A DNA stretch of 64,000 nt from Diphasiastrum complanatum (taxonomy: Eukaryota > Streptophyta > Lycopodiopsida > Lycopodiales > Lycopodiaceae): the NCBI GenBank assembly GCA_029204225.1, contig CM055110.1, positions 32,612,299 to 32,676,298 of the forward strand, written 5' to 3'. Each line of letters opens with the position of its first letter. Positions within the stretch are counted from its first letter, which is position 1. The translations under genes and the position numbers were made by a program. Under the pieces are notes generated by a model, which saw only the letters and a program-made list of their open reading frames with translations, was not told the origin of the DNA and ran no database searches. Positions 1 to 10,855 of this stretch are shown piece by piece.

Positions 1-271
1 ACTCTCAAGCCTCTTTAGCATTAGTACAAGCTGATACTTCTCTCAACAAATCATTGCTCACATTCATCTTCACACAATGAAGTGCAAGCCTAGATCTCTT
101 CTTGTATCTAGCTAACTCCTGTGCACCTAGAGTTTCATCTTCATCTTCCATCAAGAACTCATAAAGGTCTTGGAGCACTAAGAGTTACTCCATTCTAAAC
201 TTCCAAATAGCATAATTTGTAGAATTCAACCTCTCACTAGCTTCTAGAAGGTATGCTCCAGCAGATCCCAT
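1..271 (-). pseudogene. Family 1 copia gag, N-terminal part, broken
   Basis: Reading the minus strand from the ATG at 271, the translation follows the family 1 gag at 17840 codon for codon. Gag is the capsid protein that packages element RNA. Two in-frame stops are visible: codon 29 (Ser TCA to TAA, 185-187) and codon 89 (Trp TGG to TGA, 5-7). The window edge cuts the gene after about 90 codons. The context (LTR, PBS, leader, gag in order on the minus strand) shows the 5' end of an element whose body lies left of the window. Non-functional as read. Confidence 0.85.
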
Positions 272-1065
272 CTTACTAGTGACTTCTACAAAGAAGAAAT
301 AGATTTGATTGACTTGAAACTCACAAAGGTCTCACACTTGCAGTGTTTCACTAAAATTTGATTTCTAATCCAACAAATGGACTTATAATCACAGTTCTAT
401 CACTCCCTCACAAAGCTGGAATGAAGATAAGATGAAGTGAAAACTACTTTCAAACAAATCTTGCCAAGAAATGGATTTGATTGTCTCTAGAAACTCACTA
501 AGGTCTCTCTCGTGTAGTTTTTCACTCAAAATAGATTTCTATTCCAACAAATGGACTTATAATCTCAGTTCTAGCACTCCCTCACAAAGTTGGAATGAAG
601 ATAAGATGATGTGAAATCTACTTACAATCAAATCTTGCCAATTTTGGCTATTTTTGGACAAAAAAATGATTTAATCTCTTTCTTCCTTCTTGGTGTACTT
701 TCAAGACCTGTTTTTAACATTAATAGGACTTGAACTCAGCCTAGATTAATTAGATTCCATGAAACAAAATCAAATCTAATCAATGGCAAATGATCTTGGT
801 AGATTATCCTAGGATCTCCACCAAAAATTACACCAACAGCTCACAAATTGAATTTTTTTTGGATCAAATGAATACCATGCATTAAATGCAGGTTCAGAGG
901 TGCCCACACATGTGGACAGTATGGATTTCGAACCCTACCAAGTTTGGGATCAAATCTCCTCACCAAAATCAAGATTCTAGCTTGCCCTCTCAATACTAGC
1001 TTTTAGCACCAAAACTTGCTAAAAATGGATTTGCATTAGATCAATGGCTTATGCTCTTGTACTTG
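272..1065 (-). other. Untranslated leader of family 1 element
   Basis: This stretch lies between the PBS and the gag ATG and matches 17047-17839 in reverse orientation along most of its length. It contains an internal near-duplication of the phrase starting CTTATAATC around 385-445 and 548-620, also present in the other copy. No ORF of note. In copia elements this leader carries packaging and dimerisation signals; none can be pinned down here. Confidence 0.7.
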
Positions 1066-1077
1066 GCTCTGATACCA
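1066..1077 (-). promoter_or_regulatory. Primer binding site (initiator tRNA-Met)
   Basis: The plus strand reads GCTCTGATACCA, the reverse complement of TGGTATCAGAGC, directly abutting the LTR end at 1078. This 12-mer is the standard plant copia PBS complementary to the 3' end of initiator tRNA-Met, where minus-strand DNA synthesis starts. Confidence 0.93.
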
Positions 1078-1778
1078 TGTGAAAGTACTGTACTTTAGGA
1101 CCATAAATGGATCTACAAAAGATCCACAAGAGTGATTGGATGCTTGCTTAACAATCTAACAAAAAACTAGACACTAAAAAGTTGATCTAGATTGGCAATT
1201 TGACAAACAACAAGCATTAACAATCAAAAGCATTGATAAACATTGAAATCCGAGCCCACAAGTGTGTACTACAGGTTTTAGTACGGCCTTCAACCTGAGA
1301 AACACGTAGAAATTGATTTGGTTTCATTTGGATCACAAAAACTCAATGTACATAGTGAACTAGCTTGAGATTGCCAATGAGCTCCAAAAATTTTCTTTCT
1401 ACTCACTATGGAGAGAGGGAATACATACCAAATTCGACTTCCTTCTTGAAGTTAGGTGGATTTCCAGCATGTAATAAGGAAGTTAACTCACTCTCCTTGA
1501 CCTAAAATGAAACCCTAGTCTATTTCCTAGAGTTATGCTTGGTAGGTAGCTAGTTGGTCAAATTTTCACCTTAAACTTAGGTGTAGGTCCTATAAAGTAG
1601 GGATGACCACCAAATAGACATGACCAACTCTCTTGACTTGACCTAACCTACATTAGGATGGGTTTCCCATGTGGCATCATGGCCTCACATGTGTGGGACC
1701 CACTTGTGTACACAATTTACACTATTCTACATGGTTTTTGATCAAGCTAGATTTGCCAATTTTTGGCAATTCTTCACA
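1078..1778 (-). repeat. Family 1 LTR (701 bp), 5' LTR of minus-strand element
   Basis: On the minus strand it starts TGTGAAGAATTGCC and ends CTTTCACA, so the LTR has terminal inverted bases TGTGAA/TTCACA. It is the same length as, and nearly collinear with, 16334-17034, and matches 56642-57336. The outer flank reads TTTTC (1779-1783), a candidate target duplication whose partner lies outside the window. It is inserted in the family 7 fossil that continues to the right. Confidence 0.92.
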
Positions 1779-2240
1779 TTTTCTTAATGGAAAGATTTTG
1801 GAATGACTCTTACTTTTCCTAAGTTATGTTGGACATATACTCCAGTATTTTGTAAATGATTATGATTTTGGATTGTAGGAAATTACGATTGGCGAATCAT
1901 ATGAATCTAAATATTTATGGTTGACAGATCATAAATAGATACTTAATTATTGTCAAAGGATTATAAGAAATGGTGATGACTCTTAAGTGTGATGCTAATT
2001 CTTGATCTATTATTTGAGTAAGAATTCAGATCAGTGTTCTGAATCTCTCTACTCCAATATTTTATTTGAGAACCTATGGATCTCACGGACATTCTCACAA
2101 GATAAGTATTTTATTTGTGGAGAATTTAATTTATCTAGTGGATGTTATTTTGCTACAGTTTATGGTCTGCAAATGATTGAGTACAGTTCCTCATTTGATT
2201 GGATCTCCAGTTATCATAGGAGACATACAAGTCTATTTCT

Positions 2241-2354
2241 CTTTGTGCTAGTCCTTAGTAACTATCCTCAGACAAGGAGAACTCTGTGTACAATTTACAA
2301 TGTTAGCTATGTTCTCCTTGTCTGAGGATAGTTACTAGGGACTAGAACACAAAG
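2241..2354. repeat. Long inverted repeat (hairpin), about 40-bp arms
   Basis: The left arm (2241-2282) and right arm (2311-2354) are reverse complements over about 36 bp with one mismatch, plus a 2-nt indel near the base; the loop is 28 nt (2283-2310). The same hairpin occurs at 44411-44523 in the opposite-strand family 7 copy. It could be a small foldback element or a structural part of the family 7 non-coding end. Function unknown. Confidence 0.8.
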
Positions 2355-2631
2355 ATCATTTTCTGGAGATGGGTGTTTCTCTCAACAAATAAGCTCTGAA
2401 AATTAAGCATTTTCAAGCAGACGACTGAGAAATAGTTGTTGCAACTTTTGGTTTAGTTTGATCACATCTGTTGAAATGAGAGTATGTTTTACTTCGTTGA
2501 TGGATATGAATTGATTTGTATGAACAATGTGAAACCATGCTTCCATTGAGTAAAGATTTTCTTCAGAGCAAAAGTGTAACAGACTAGCATATTTCTGCGC
2601 AGAAAGTTATTCCAATGACATGTTTACTACA

Positions 2632-3293
2632 CTATCTCAAATTTCCAGTATTACATGCTAAATCAATTGATTGTGTTTTAATTTCGACCTTTTGTTCATA
2701 GTGACAGTAATTTGTAGACACTGGATCCTTTGTCAAACGTATAGTAGAAGTATTGTCCATGTACAACGTTAGTGGTTCATTGGTGCTCTCTCTTAGTCCA
2801 TTTAGGAACTGTTTGAGCCATGTCAACTCATTAGCCATCTTGGCTGTAGCAACATACTCTGTCTCACAAGAAGGGCGGTTATTGTTTGTTTCATGTTGAT
2901 CCAAATGACAGCTACGTCTACTACGATGGTCTGCTGCGATGGTGTAGCCTCCTAAGATGCTCTTGGACTCATCTTTGATTGATGCCTAGCTCGCATCACT
3001 ATAGGACTTCACCTGAAATCCCGCATCATGGCAATAGCAAAGCCCATAGTCCCTTTGTATGCTGTAGGTATTGCAGAATCCTCTTGGCAATTTTCCAATG
3101 TATGGGTCCTGGATCTATGTTGAACTGGCTCAATCTGAACACTACGTAAGCAATATCTGGCCGCATATTGTCTGCCAAGTACATCAAAGTACCAATAAGC
3201 CTTTGTTAAAGCTTATGTTCCATTGCTTCTCGTTCTGCATCATCTCTAGGACATTCTTCATTTGTTAGTATTGTGCTAGAAATCATCGGAGTA
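2632..3293 (-). pseudogene. Family 7 RT C-terminus and RNase H, broken
   Basis: Minus-strand frames encode copia RNase H pieces: CEAEY-like (here CETEYVATAKMANELTW), the MDNTSTI motif, and the end of RT with the SYSDAS motif. A TAG stop lies in the SDAS-TAG-AS context (2986-2988) and is shared exactly with the copy at 43772-43774. Downstream of MDNTSTI the usual NPxFHxRxKHIxI block is unrecognisable. In an intact element this protein would degrade RNA in RNA:DNA hybrids. The coding frame changes several times. Confidence 0.8.
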
Positions 3294-3298
3294 TTTAC

Positions 3299-4118
3299 TG
3301 TGAGAAATTGGCAAAAATCTAGCTTGGTATTTTTTATGCTAGAAGTTTGTAAGTGAATCTCACATGTGTGGAGGATGTTCCCAAGTGTGGAGAATTGTAA
3401 AGTAAATCAAAATGTTTGATATAGGGGTCTCAAAGAATTTCATAGTCAAGCATTTAGGTGTAGGATGTTGATAGGGTCAAATTTGGCATAGATGGCAAAT
3501 TATCCATTTCCACTTGTAATGCCACTATTGAGCCAAAATAGAGCCAAACTTGTGCCAATTAGAGTGTAGACAAGTGTCATGCTTTTGTTTGATGAAGCTT
3601 AAGAGGTCCAATAGGATTTAGAGGTGGAACCTTGTGATGTCCAATAGAAAATTGAGGTGTGCTTGAATATAGTCCAATAGAATTTAGAGGTGCATGGATC
3701 AATGGTCCAATAGGATTAAGAGGTGGCAAAGTGTGATCCAATCATAGTTAAGCATAGTGGTAGCTCATGAATCTATTAGTATCATTGTACTCCTCCTTTT
3801 GGATCTAATTGATTTTGAGATTGAGTGGATTTTGAGTGTCATTGAATTTCTAGCTTTCTCTCTCTACCCGAGAGCTCATGATGGTTTTTCTCTCTCTACC
3901 CGAGGAGAGCAGCTTGTTTTTACTTAGAATACTTTTGGAACACTTCTCACACGTGTGAGTGAGAGTTGGAAGTGATTGAATGCATGTAGTAGTGTGTTTT
4001 TGCCATAGAATCAAAGATAGATCTTGAATCTCAATCTAGTCTTCATCTTGGTGCATCTACACACCTTAGGAGATCACAAGTACATGTACTGGACAATCCA
4101 CACGTGTGAAATTCAACA
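3299..4118 (+). repeat. Solo LTR (820 bp) with 5-bp target duplication
   Basis: Begins TGTGAGAAATTGGC and ends GAAATTCAACA. It is flanked by direct repeats TTTAC at 3294-3298 and 4119-4123, so both boundaries are firm. The family 7 RT sequence resumes exactly after it. It contains the 14-bp perfect palindrome CTCACACGTGTGAG at 3946-3959, another CACACGTGTGAA near the 3' end, and two CTCTCTCTACCCGAG stretches around 3855-3905. The 3' part resembles the family 4 LTR end. A solo LTR arises by recombination between the two LTRs of a full element. Orientation is inferred from that resemblance. Confidence 0.92.
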
Positions 4119-4123
4119 TTTAC

Positions 4124-4426
4124 TCCCTTGCAATAAGGCATCTGAAAATCATAAAGGATTTTCTGAATCTATCTTGATTGGTGTAGATACAATCTTCCAC
4201 CCTCAAGATCTCTATCAATCTGCAAGCCCATGTAGCATTTTGCTTCTCTTGGGTATGATATTTCAAAGTGACTTGAAATATCCTCTTTCACCTGTGCAAT
4301 CAATGTGTCGCTCTTTGACAGAATTAGTGTGTCGTCATCATAGACACCAATAATGATTACTTCACTATATACGATCTTTACACTATAGACCCACTTGCAC
4401 TTGACAATTTTCCTATCTGCTGACAC
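4124..4426 (-). pseudogene. Family 7 reverse transcriptase fragment with internal deletion
   Basis: Minus-strand ORF of 85 residues. It starts near the RT N-terminal motif CKWVYSVKI and within about 10 residues reaches the catalytic block VYDDDTLILS (normal form YVDD). Intact copia RTs here separate these motifs by about 140-150 residues, so most of the fingers and palm are missing. It ends in GLQIDRDLEGGRLYLHQSR, the normal thumb-side block. It cannot encode active polymerase. Confidence 0.82.
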
Positions 4427-4510
4427 TCATTTAAGAGTCTAGACTTTGTTCTTCTTCATGGAGTCCATCTCGTGTTCCTTGGCCTTTATCCATTTGTCTT
4501 TTTTTGGACA

Positions 4511-4759
4511 TTAAACAGCTTCTTGATAGGTCTGTGGTTCACCTCCAAATCCACAAAACTCTTCTGATACAGAAGCTGAGCTGTCTAGTATGTATTTAAC
4601 AGGTTGTCTTCTTTCTCTACTAGATCTCCTTGGAGATGGTGCAGGATCAGCGATTGCTTTGTCTTTTTTCTTCATATTGACAACAGAACCATTGTGTGTT
4701 GTAGGTGTTCTGGGTACAGGCCTTGAATAAAAAGTGTGATTGTTTAATATTGGATGCAA
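4511..4759 (-). pseudogene. Family 7 copia linker between integrase and RT
   Basis: 82-residue minus ORF with the pattern RRSSRERRQPVKYILDSS and ending EPQTYQEAV, the usual pre-RT segment of copia polyproteins (compare RRSSR and EEPSS in the element at 51141). The stretch between it and 4426 is decayed. No catalytic residues; identified by composition and position only. Confidence 0.65.
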
Positions 4760-4891
4760 GAAAATAAGCTATTTTCAAGTCCTAGTTGTCTTGGAACTAT
4801 GAAAATGATTAGCCTTTCCTTTCCTTATCTCAAGGGTTGAACTCTGATTCAATGTGTATGCATGAGTAGAGATACGACAATGATAGAAAAA

Positions 4892-5029
4892 ACATATAAA
4901 AGGATTTTGTGAATGCAAATAAGTAATCTTTATTGATTTATTGTTGTTGGTGATGATGTAACATATAGAATCATTTTGTGAATGCAAATAAGTAATCTTT
5001 ATTGATTTATTGTTGTTGGTGATGATGTT
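4892..5029. repeat. Tandem duplication, two 69-bp units
   Basis: Units 4892-4960 and 4961-5029 both begin ACATATA and share GTGAATGCAAATAAGTAATC and the following TTTATTG and TTGTTGTTGG words, with differences confined to the first dozen bases. Simple recent tandem duplication; no coding role seen. Confidence 0.85.
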
Positions 5030-5869
5030 GCTACATTGTGCAAGTTGAGAGTAGTGTTGGGCAAGTATTGAAATTTGAATACCAATCGGATCCTGATATT
5101 AGACTTTATAAAAAAATTGATACCATCTAAGTTATGAATATAAGCACTCCTACAAATTGGTGGCTAATATCAACCAGTATGAGTATTGCAAGGGTGATAC
5201 CAAATCGAAGCATAAGTAAATAAGTATAATCTAAAATCACATTGTCTTTCAAGGGCAGTATGCACTCAATGAAAAACATGACCTTTTTAAATGCAATATG
5301 CAAATGATTTTAAAGGCCAATACTTTCTTGGTGCCCACCAATGTATTTAAGGCACCAAGAATTAAATTTAAGAAAAAATGGATATTGTATTCATACCATC
5401 GCAAAATCAATCCTTTTTTCCCCTTATTTGTGTATTGATAACAACATTCATTGGGCTCAAACCAGCCCTAGTCAAGTATCAACCTTAGTAAAATCATATT
5501 CTGTGATATCCAAGTTGATACCCAATTTTATTAATATACCCTCCCAGAGAGCCTAGGAAAGCATGTGAGAAAAAGAGGTATGGAAATTGCATAAAAAGGT
5601 GCAACTAAAATGTGGGCATGCATGCAATAAAAGAGGCATGAATTTGTTGCTAACTTCGACTTGCATATGAAGATGCATCTAAAGGACCAAATTCTTGCAA
5701 TAAAGTTCTTAGCAATGTCGCAAAGCTCTTTATGCATAGATTCTCTTGTGATTTAAGACATTGACTTTAATTTTATTTTTTAGAAACTCCATTGACCAAC
5801 TTGAACACTTTTCTGCCCATATTTCATACTGCTTTGAAAGCAAATGGGTGACCCACCATTTTCAAGGGT

Positions 5870-5992
5870 GATTATGTTTTGCAAATGCAAATTCTGCTTC
5901 ATAATGGTCCTGTGGAAAAAGCTCAGTTTTGAAAACGTTGATTATGTTTTTTAAATGCAAATTTTACTGCATAATGGTCATGTGAAAAAGCA
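5870..5992. repeat. Diverged direct repeat, 70-bp period
   Basis: GATTATGTTTT...AAATGCAAATT followed by CATAATGGTC and TGTG(G)AAAAAGC occurs at 5870-5922 and again at 5940-5992 with several substitutions. An old local duplication. Confidence 0.7.
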
Positions 5993-7320
5993 GCCATTAT
6001 CTTTTATGAAATGGAATGAGTAAGGCATATGTTATTTTGCCATTTTGCCTGGTGAAAAATCCTAGTCCTAACCCCTCCAGGCCTCACCTATCTATATGCC
6101 GAGCTCTTTCCATAATACACAAAAATAGGCAGCCAGAAAAAAGTGAATTTCCCTTTCCAGTTTAAATGCCTAATCATGCTGGAAAATAATAATTTTAACA
6201 GTCAAATGTGCTAAATTCACTGACATTTTTGCACAAGGTTTTATTAAACTTTATTTTTGCTGCAATAGCAGCTAGATATTTTGATCACATGTTTATTTTA
6301 GTTTACCTTTTTTTTGGGTTGAATCCTTTTGAGTTCCAATGCCTTTTTTTTTATTCTTTCCAGCATCCACGACAAGGGTGCTTCCAATCTTTCAAATGAC
6401 CTTGTTTTCTTCAAGACTTTGCGAAGCATGACAAATTACACTAGAATGACGTTTCTGATATAATTGACTCTCACTAATAAGATTATAAGAGCAACAATCT
6501 TATTGATCTTTACATTATTCTGCAAGTGATAATTGATAATTTTTGTAGATTCCTCTCACTAATAAGATTATAATGATATAATTATAATTGATTGTTGCTC
6601 TCACTATTAAGATTGTTGTACAATGAAGGTTTTGTTTGGCCCCACAAAACACGATCCACTACCCAAAAACCAAAGGTTCTATATGCCACTAGAAAGAAAA
6701 ATTTCTAGCTCTCTAGGCTAGCATGCTAGCAGAGTGGGCTCAAAAAAAAATATTTAAAATGTGAACATATAATTTCTTGCTCTTAGTTGAAACCTCATAA
6801 TCTTAAGTATCATATACATGGTAACACCATATCATTGGAGCATAAACAATAGCATTAATCTCATTATGACCATGCTGGATAAATATAACACCTACAACAA
6901 TGCTACTTATGTTTGTTTTCATGAAAACCAATGGTGCATTTAGATCCACTATATGCCACATAAGGGTGGGTAGCCACTTCACGATAGAGCTGATCAAAGG
7001 CTTCGCAATTGAGATTCTCAGTTTTCTTGAGAAATCTATTCTTGTACTCCCCTTTTGTGACATATATCAAATATGAATATTCATTGATGATTTGATCATA
7101 CCAATTGATGATCACAATTGAGGATTTCACACGATCTATTATGAAAAATTCATCCCAATTCTAAATAACCTCCACCTTTGTGAGCCATCCTCACTTGATC
7201 CATAAATATCAAATGCTTAAGTTATTTCGCATTCTACACAAGAAAGCTAGAGGCAAGGATTCTCTTAGCATACATTTTGTGATCCTACCATAGCTATAAC
7301 AATGTGTGAAAATGTGAGAT

Positions 7321-7824
7321 ATGTTCACTCATCATTTACTAAAAAACAATTTATCATCCAAATACATAACGAAAACTTTCCTATGATATCATTCATCATT
7401 TGTAAAGTAGTAGTTGTTACATTTTGAAAATTATGAGAAAAGAGAGCTAAAAAAGTATTAACAATCCTCGTTTTCCTCTAACTGTCTCTTTTTGTAAAGC
7501 AAAACCATGATTCAAAACATGAGTACCAGGGATGATAAGAAACAAGAAGCTTTTACGTGTTTCATTTTCACCATGCAAACATAACTACATGGCATAATCC
7601 TTGGGCCATTCCAAAAGAGTGTGTTGTTTCCATAGGTCTCCACTTGTATTTCATTCCTATTTACACATCTTGAAGTTGATAACAAGTTGTATTTGGTTGT
7701 GTCATTGTATGCCCACACCACTATGTTCACTCATCATTTACTAGAAAACAATTTATCATCAGAAAGAGAGCTAAAAAAGTATTAACAATCCTCGTTTTCC
7801 TCTCATTGTCTCTTATTGTAAAGC
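7321..7824. repeat. Split direct duplication
   Basis: Two blocks recur in the same order: GTTCACTCATCATTTACTA plus CAATTTATCATC at 7321-7357 and 7727-7763, then GAGAGCTAAAAAAGTATTAA and the following CCTCGTTTTCC at about 7440-7502 and 7765-7824. The second copy lacks the roughly 80 bp that separate the blocks in the first. Confidence 0.75.
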
Positions 7825-8042
7825 GATATTTCACTCCCTTTGAAGTTTGTCATATGGATGGCCATTGTTTCTCTCAAGATGCAAAGATATATGCCACTTT
7901 CTTAGATGATCGTTCTAGCTACACTTGGATCTCTTCTCCTTGGATAGCATGGTGTTTGGAACGTTTGAAAAGTTCAAATCTCTTGTTGTTAGTCGACCGA
8001 ATACTAGGATCAAAGTGGATCCAAATTCATTGGTTGGTATAA
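7806..8042 (+). pseudogene. Decayed copia integrase fragment
   Basis: The 78-residue frame contains IYATFLDDRSSYTWI, which lines up with the integrase core block YATFIDDFSRYTWIY of the intact family 3 element. In a neighbouring frame the next residues read SMVFGTFEKFKSLV, the following integrase block, so a frameshift lies near 7945. The zinc-finger part, RSDNGGE and the glutamate block are not present. No LTR can be assigned. Old fragment of an otherwise lost element. Confidence 0.7.
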
Positions 8043-9362
8043 TGATTTAATGTGGTCAAGCAAGAAGTATACATATAATCTTTGCTAGTGCACAACAATA
8101 CTAGAAAATCTACATTAACTCTCATAGGCATCTTTGTAGTCCTGGCCCTGTGAGTGTGATTTGTGGGCTAGTGGATGGCCGCAACTCAGGAGGTTGGTCA
8201 TCAATGAGAAACTCAACTGGAGGTAGATAAAGACTGTAGGCATCAAAGTTCTTATAGAATTGGACATCTGACAGAATCTCTTTTTTGTGTACAGGATAGG
8301 CATGTAGAGGGTTACGGGAACTTTGAGGTCTAGACAATCTGCAAGCTGCCTCTTTTTTCAAGTACTCATGTAACTATCTGGCTAAAATGGCGGTGGCGGT
8401 CTCAGTAGTAGCTAACTCTGCTTTGGTATTGGCTACGATCTTCTTTTGAATATTGTCTCATGAATATGTGAACGACTTTCATAGCACTAGGTAGAAGCCT
8501 CCTCTCCTAGGCCACCACCAAATTGAACTACAAACTTATAACCAAAATCAATGGTTTGTAACTGAAGCTTTTTTCGATCAATAAGAATTTGATAAAATGT
8601 TGTGAGGGACACTTGTGTCAAAAAGAAAAATGACTTCATCGTCTTCTATTGTTTAATTCAACACAATGAACTTAGGTTGATAGACTACAAATTTGTTGGT
8701 TGTCCCACACAAAAGCTTGCACTATATGTACTACATTTGGGTTCTCTCTTGAAACTATATTTCCTTTTAACATGACCAATTTTTCACATTGAAATTCTCA
8801 TTGGTTCTACTAGAAAGCCACAACCTCTTGGGAGCATTTTGCTCACTATACCCTGTGGAGAAAAAAATGCATAGATTTTTGTTGTCCATGCTTCTCAATG
8901 AAACCCATCATCAACCTGCCAACAAGCAGCGTCTAGCCAATTTTTGTACAAATCAAGTTCAAAATGGAGGCTGTCTGTCATAGATGGTTAATCTGCTATC
9001 CAGTGCTAGTGTAGGGATAACATGCGCATGGGCTTCCGGTTCAGCCCACTCTTCGTTTCACTCAGACCTCTGTCCACACTTTTGCCTTTGCTCATCCATA
9101 CGCAAATAATTCATGTTCACTTTGGATAGCATGTAGGTAGGTAGGGATCTCACTTTTTTAGAGGTCCATATATTAACTTTGGTTGTGCTAGCCTGGGTTT
9201 TATTTGATATGTATCAATTGTTACACATTTGTTATAGCATCTTTTACAAGTTCTACTCTAGGCTCTAAAGTTAAAGTACAAAGTTGTAGCGCTCAAAAAA
9301 CTTCAATTACCCACCAAGCTTGGTTATGATTAAGTCCATCCACCCAAACTTTGCCAAAAAAG
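8043..9362. other. No gene recognised
   Basis: Short frames exist on both strands, for example a proline-rich minus frame at 8122-8361, but none shows a known motif or codon-level support. The last 150 bp is the target in which the family 2 element inserted (target duplication AAAAG). Confidence 0.4.
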
Positions 9363-10044
9363 TGTTAAAAATTCACAATTCTAGCTTGACTAGTTTTGGT
9401 CATATGACTTGTAAATAGTTAGATGGTCATGATGTGGCTTGTCACACGTGCCAAATAGCATAGGATTCCATTCATAAGGATGTTCTCAAGTAGACCTAAG
9501 TGTTAGAACCTTTGGAATGAGTCCAAATTATGCTTAGATACAAGGGAGAAAAAATAGGAGCTATTTTTGGTAATTTTTGCATTGTTGAGGGATCTCCAAG
9601 ATTCCAACCCTAACTTGGTAGGGATGAAAGATCCACCAAAATCAGCATTAGGGATAGGTTTAGGGCTACTCATACCTGCCCAAAACCGTGATGGATCATG
9701 TATATATAGGTGATGATATCTCACCAAAATCAATCAAGCAATTTCATGATTTTTCTCTCATAATGGTGCAATTGCTCTCTATGTTCATAATTGTTTGAGT
9801 ACTTGTGATTACTAATGATTATAGGATTGAATGTAGGTCTGGTGTACAGTACTCAGACTGTGGGAGGCCGTACTTTCACACATGTGAACCCTTCTTCAAG
9901 GATTTGGGCCATTTAGTGAGGTTCAAGCATAGATTTTTGATGGATTTTGATGGTTCAACTTGTGCTAATCTTATGAAATCATAATCTATTGTTTCCCTCA
10001 TCATTTCAAGTGTTTTAGGATCCTTATTTGCTGTAATTTTTACA
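9363..10044 (+). repeat. Family 2 5' LTR (682 bp)
   Basis: Starts TGTTAAAAATTCAC and ends GTAATTTTTACA, giving TG...CA ends. Contains a TATA-like TATATATAGG at 9701-9710 and the palindrome-like TTCACACATGTGAA near 9872. The 5' LTR supplies promoter and transcript start. Confidence 0.95.
9701..9710 (+). promoter_or_regulatory. Putative TATA box of family 2 LTR
   Basis: TATATATAGG in the middle of the LTR, the place expected for the retrotransposon promoter (U3/R boundary). The identical site is in the 3' LTR. Inferred from sequence only. Confidence 0.5.
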
Positions 10045-10056
10045 TGGTATCAGAGC
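10045..10056 (+). promoter_or_regulatory. Primer binding site (initiator tRNA-Met)
   Basis: TGGTATCAGAGC directly follows the 5' LTR end CA at 10044 with no spacer. Primes minus-strand synthesis. Confidence 0.95.
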
Positions 10057-10855
10057 CTAAAGGCTGAAATGAGCTAAATCCTTGGTTTTCATTCAATTTG
10101 ATCACAATTTTTGATCTAAATCTTGTGTAGATTGGATCTTAGCATCTAGTATTGATTCTAGAACTCAAAGTGAGTCAAATACATTGGAGATTGGTGTTGT
10201 GTGACTTCATTTGCAGGTGTTTAGGTGTCTAAAACCAGAGGCAAAGTTGAATTCAATTCACATTACCAAGATAGCAAGTTTTGCTTGCTCCAAGCATTGA
10301 TTTCTAAGCGAGTTTTGGAGGTGATTTCATAGAGAAGGATTTCTAGCATTCAAGGAGAGGGAAGATCAGAGTTTTGGGGACTCTTCAAGGCTGTTCTAAG
10401 GTGTAGTAGACACCTCCTAAAGTGATTTAGGTTCAGTCCAACCATTGCTTGACTTATGCACCAAATTAGATCAATTTTTCATCAATTTTGATCATTTTTT
10501 GCTTGTGATTGGATAGTAGATTGTGTTGCATCTTCATTAAGTTCCATTTAGATCTTTTACAAGTGATTTTGGAAGTATATTAGGTTGCTAAAATTCACTC
10601 TTGATCAGATCATTTGGAAGCTTTAATGTTCTTTATAGAAAGAGGGGCAATTCTACTAGTATTGTCTACTTCAATCAAGCAAGTGCATTGTTTCTAGTAT
10701 TCTATGATTTGATTTTGTTAGAGATCATTCTTAGATATTTATAGGAAGTCTATTACTGATCTTTTCAGGTCCCTAAGAAGTGGGATAAGGTAGACCTTCA
10801 ATCAAATCAATAGAAGTAACCTTCATTTGTGTCAAGTCCTTGATTAGGAGACTAG

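Larger units (their letters stand above)
1779..4759 (-). mobile_element. Family 7 copia fossil, minus strand, interrupted by a solo LTR
   Basis: This is the inverted counterpart of 43310-44985. From right to left it holds a pre-RT linker, a deleted RT, the RT/RNase H junction, broken RNase H, and about 850 bp of non-coding sequence with a hairpin. An 820-bp solo LTR (3299-4118) splits it. The left end is set by the family 1 insertion at 1778; the right end near 4760 is where recognisable coding similarity stops. It is an old, inactive fragment, since several stops and deletions are present. Confidence 0.8.
4760..6802. other. No gene recognised; local duplications
   Basis: A+T-rich sequence without convincing coding potential on either strand. 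It holds a 69-bp tandem duplication (4892-5029), a diverged 70-bp-period duplication (5870-5992), and short repeats of TCTCACTAATAAGATTATA at about 6469 and 6556. It may be old transposon debris or host intergenic DNA. Confidence 0.5.

Noticed and set aside
1066-1077. The repeated TGGTATCAGAGC sites as fragments of tRNA genes
   Set aside because: They are only 12 nt long, always next to an LTR end, and no cloverleaf surrounds them; they are primer binding sites.
3071-3268. Plus-strand 65-codon frame, repeated on the minus strand at 43493-43690
   Set aside because: Antisense shadow of the family 7 RT end; the real coding strand shows copia motifs.
8122-8361. 79-codon Pro-rich minus-strand frame as a possible host gene
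   Set aside because: No recognisable domain and a competing overlapping frame; left as unassigned.
9503-9733. Minus-strand 76-codon frame, repeated at 14968-15198
   Set aside because: Lies entirely within the family 2 LTR in both copies, opposite to transcription, with no known motif.
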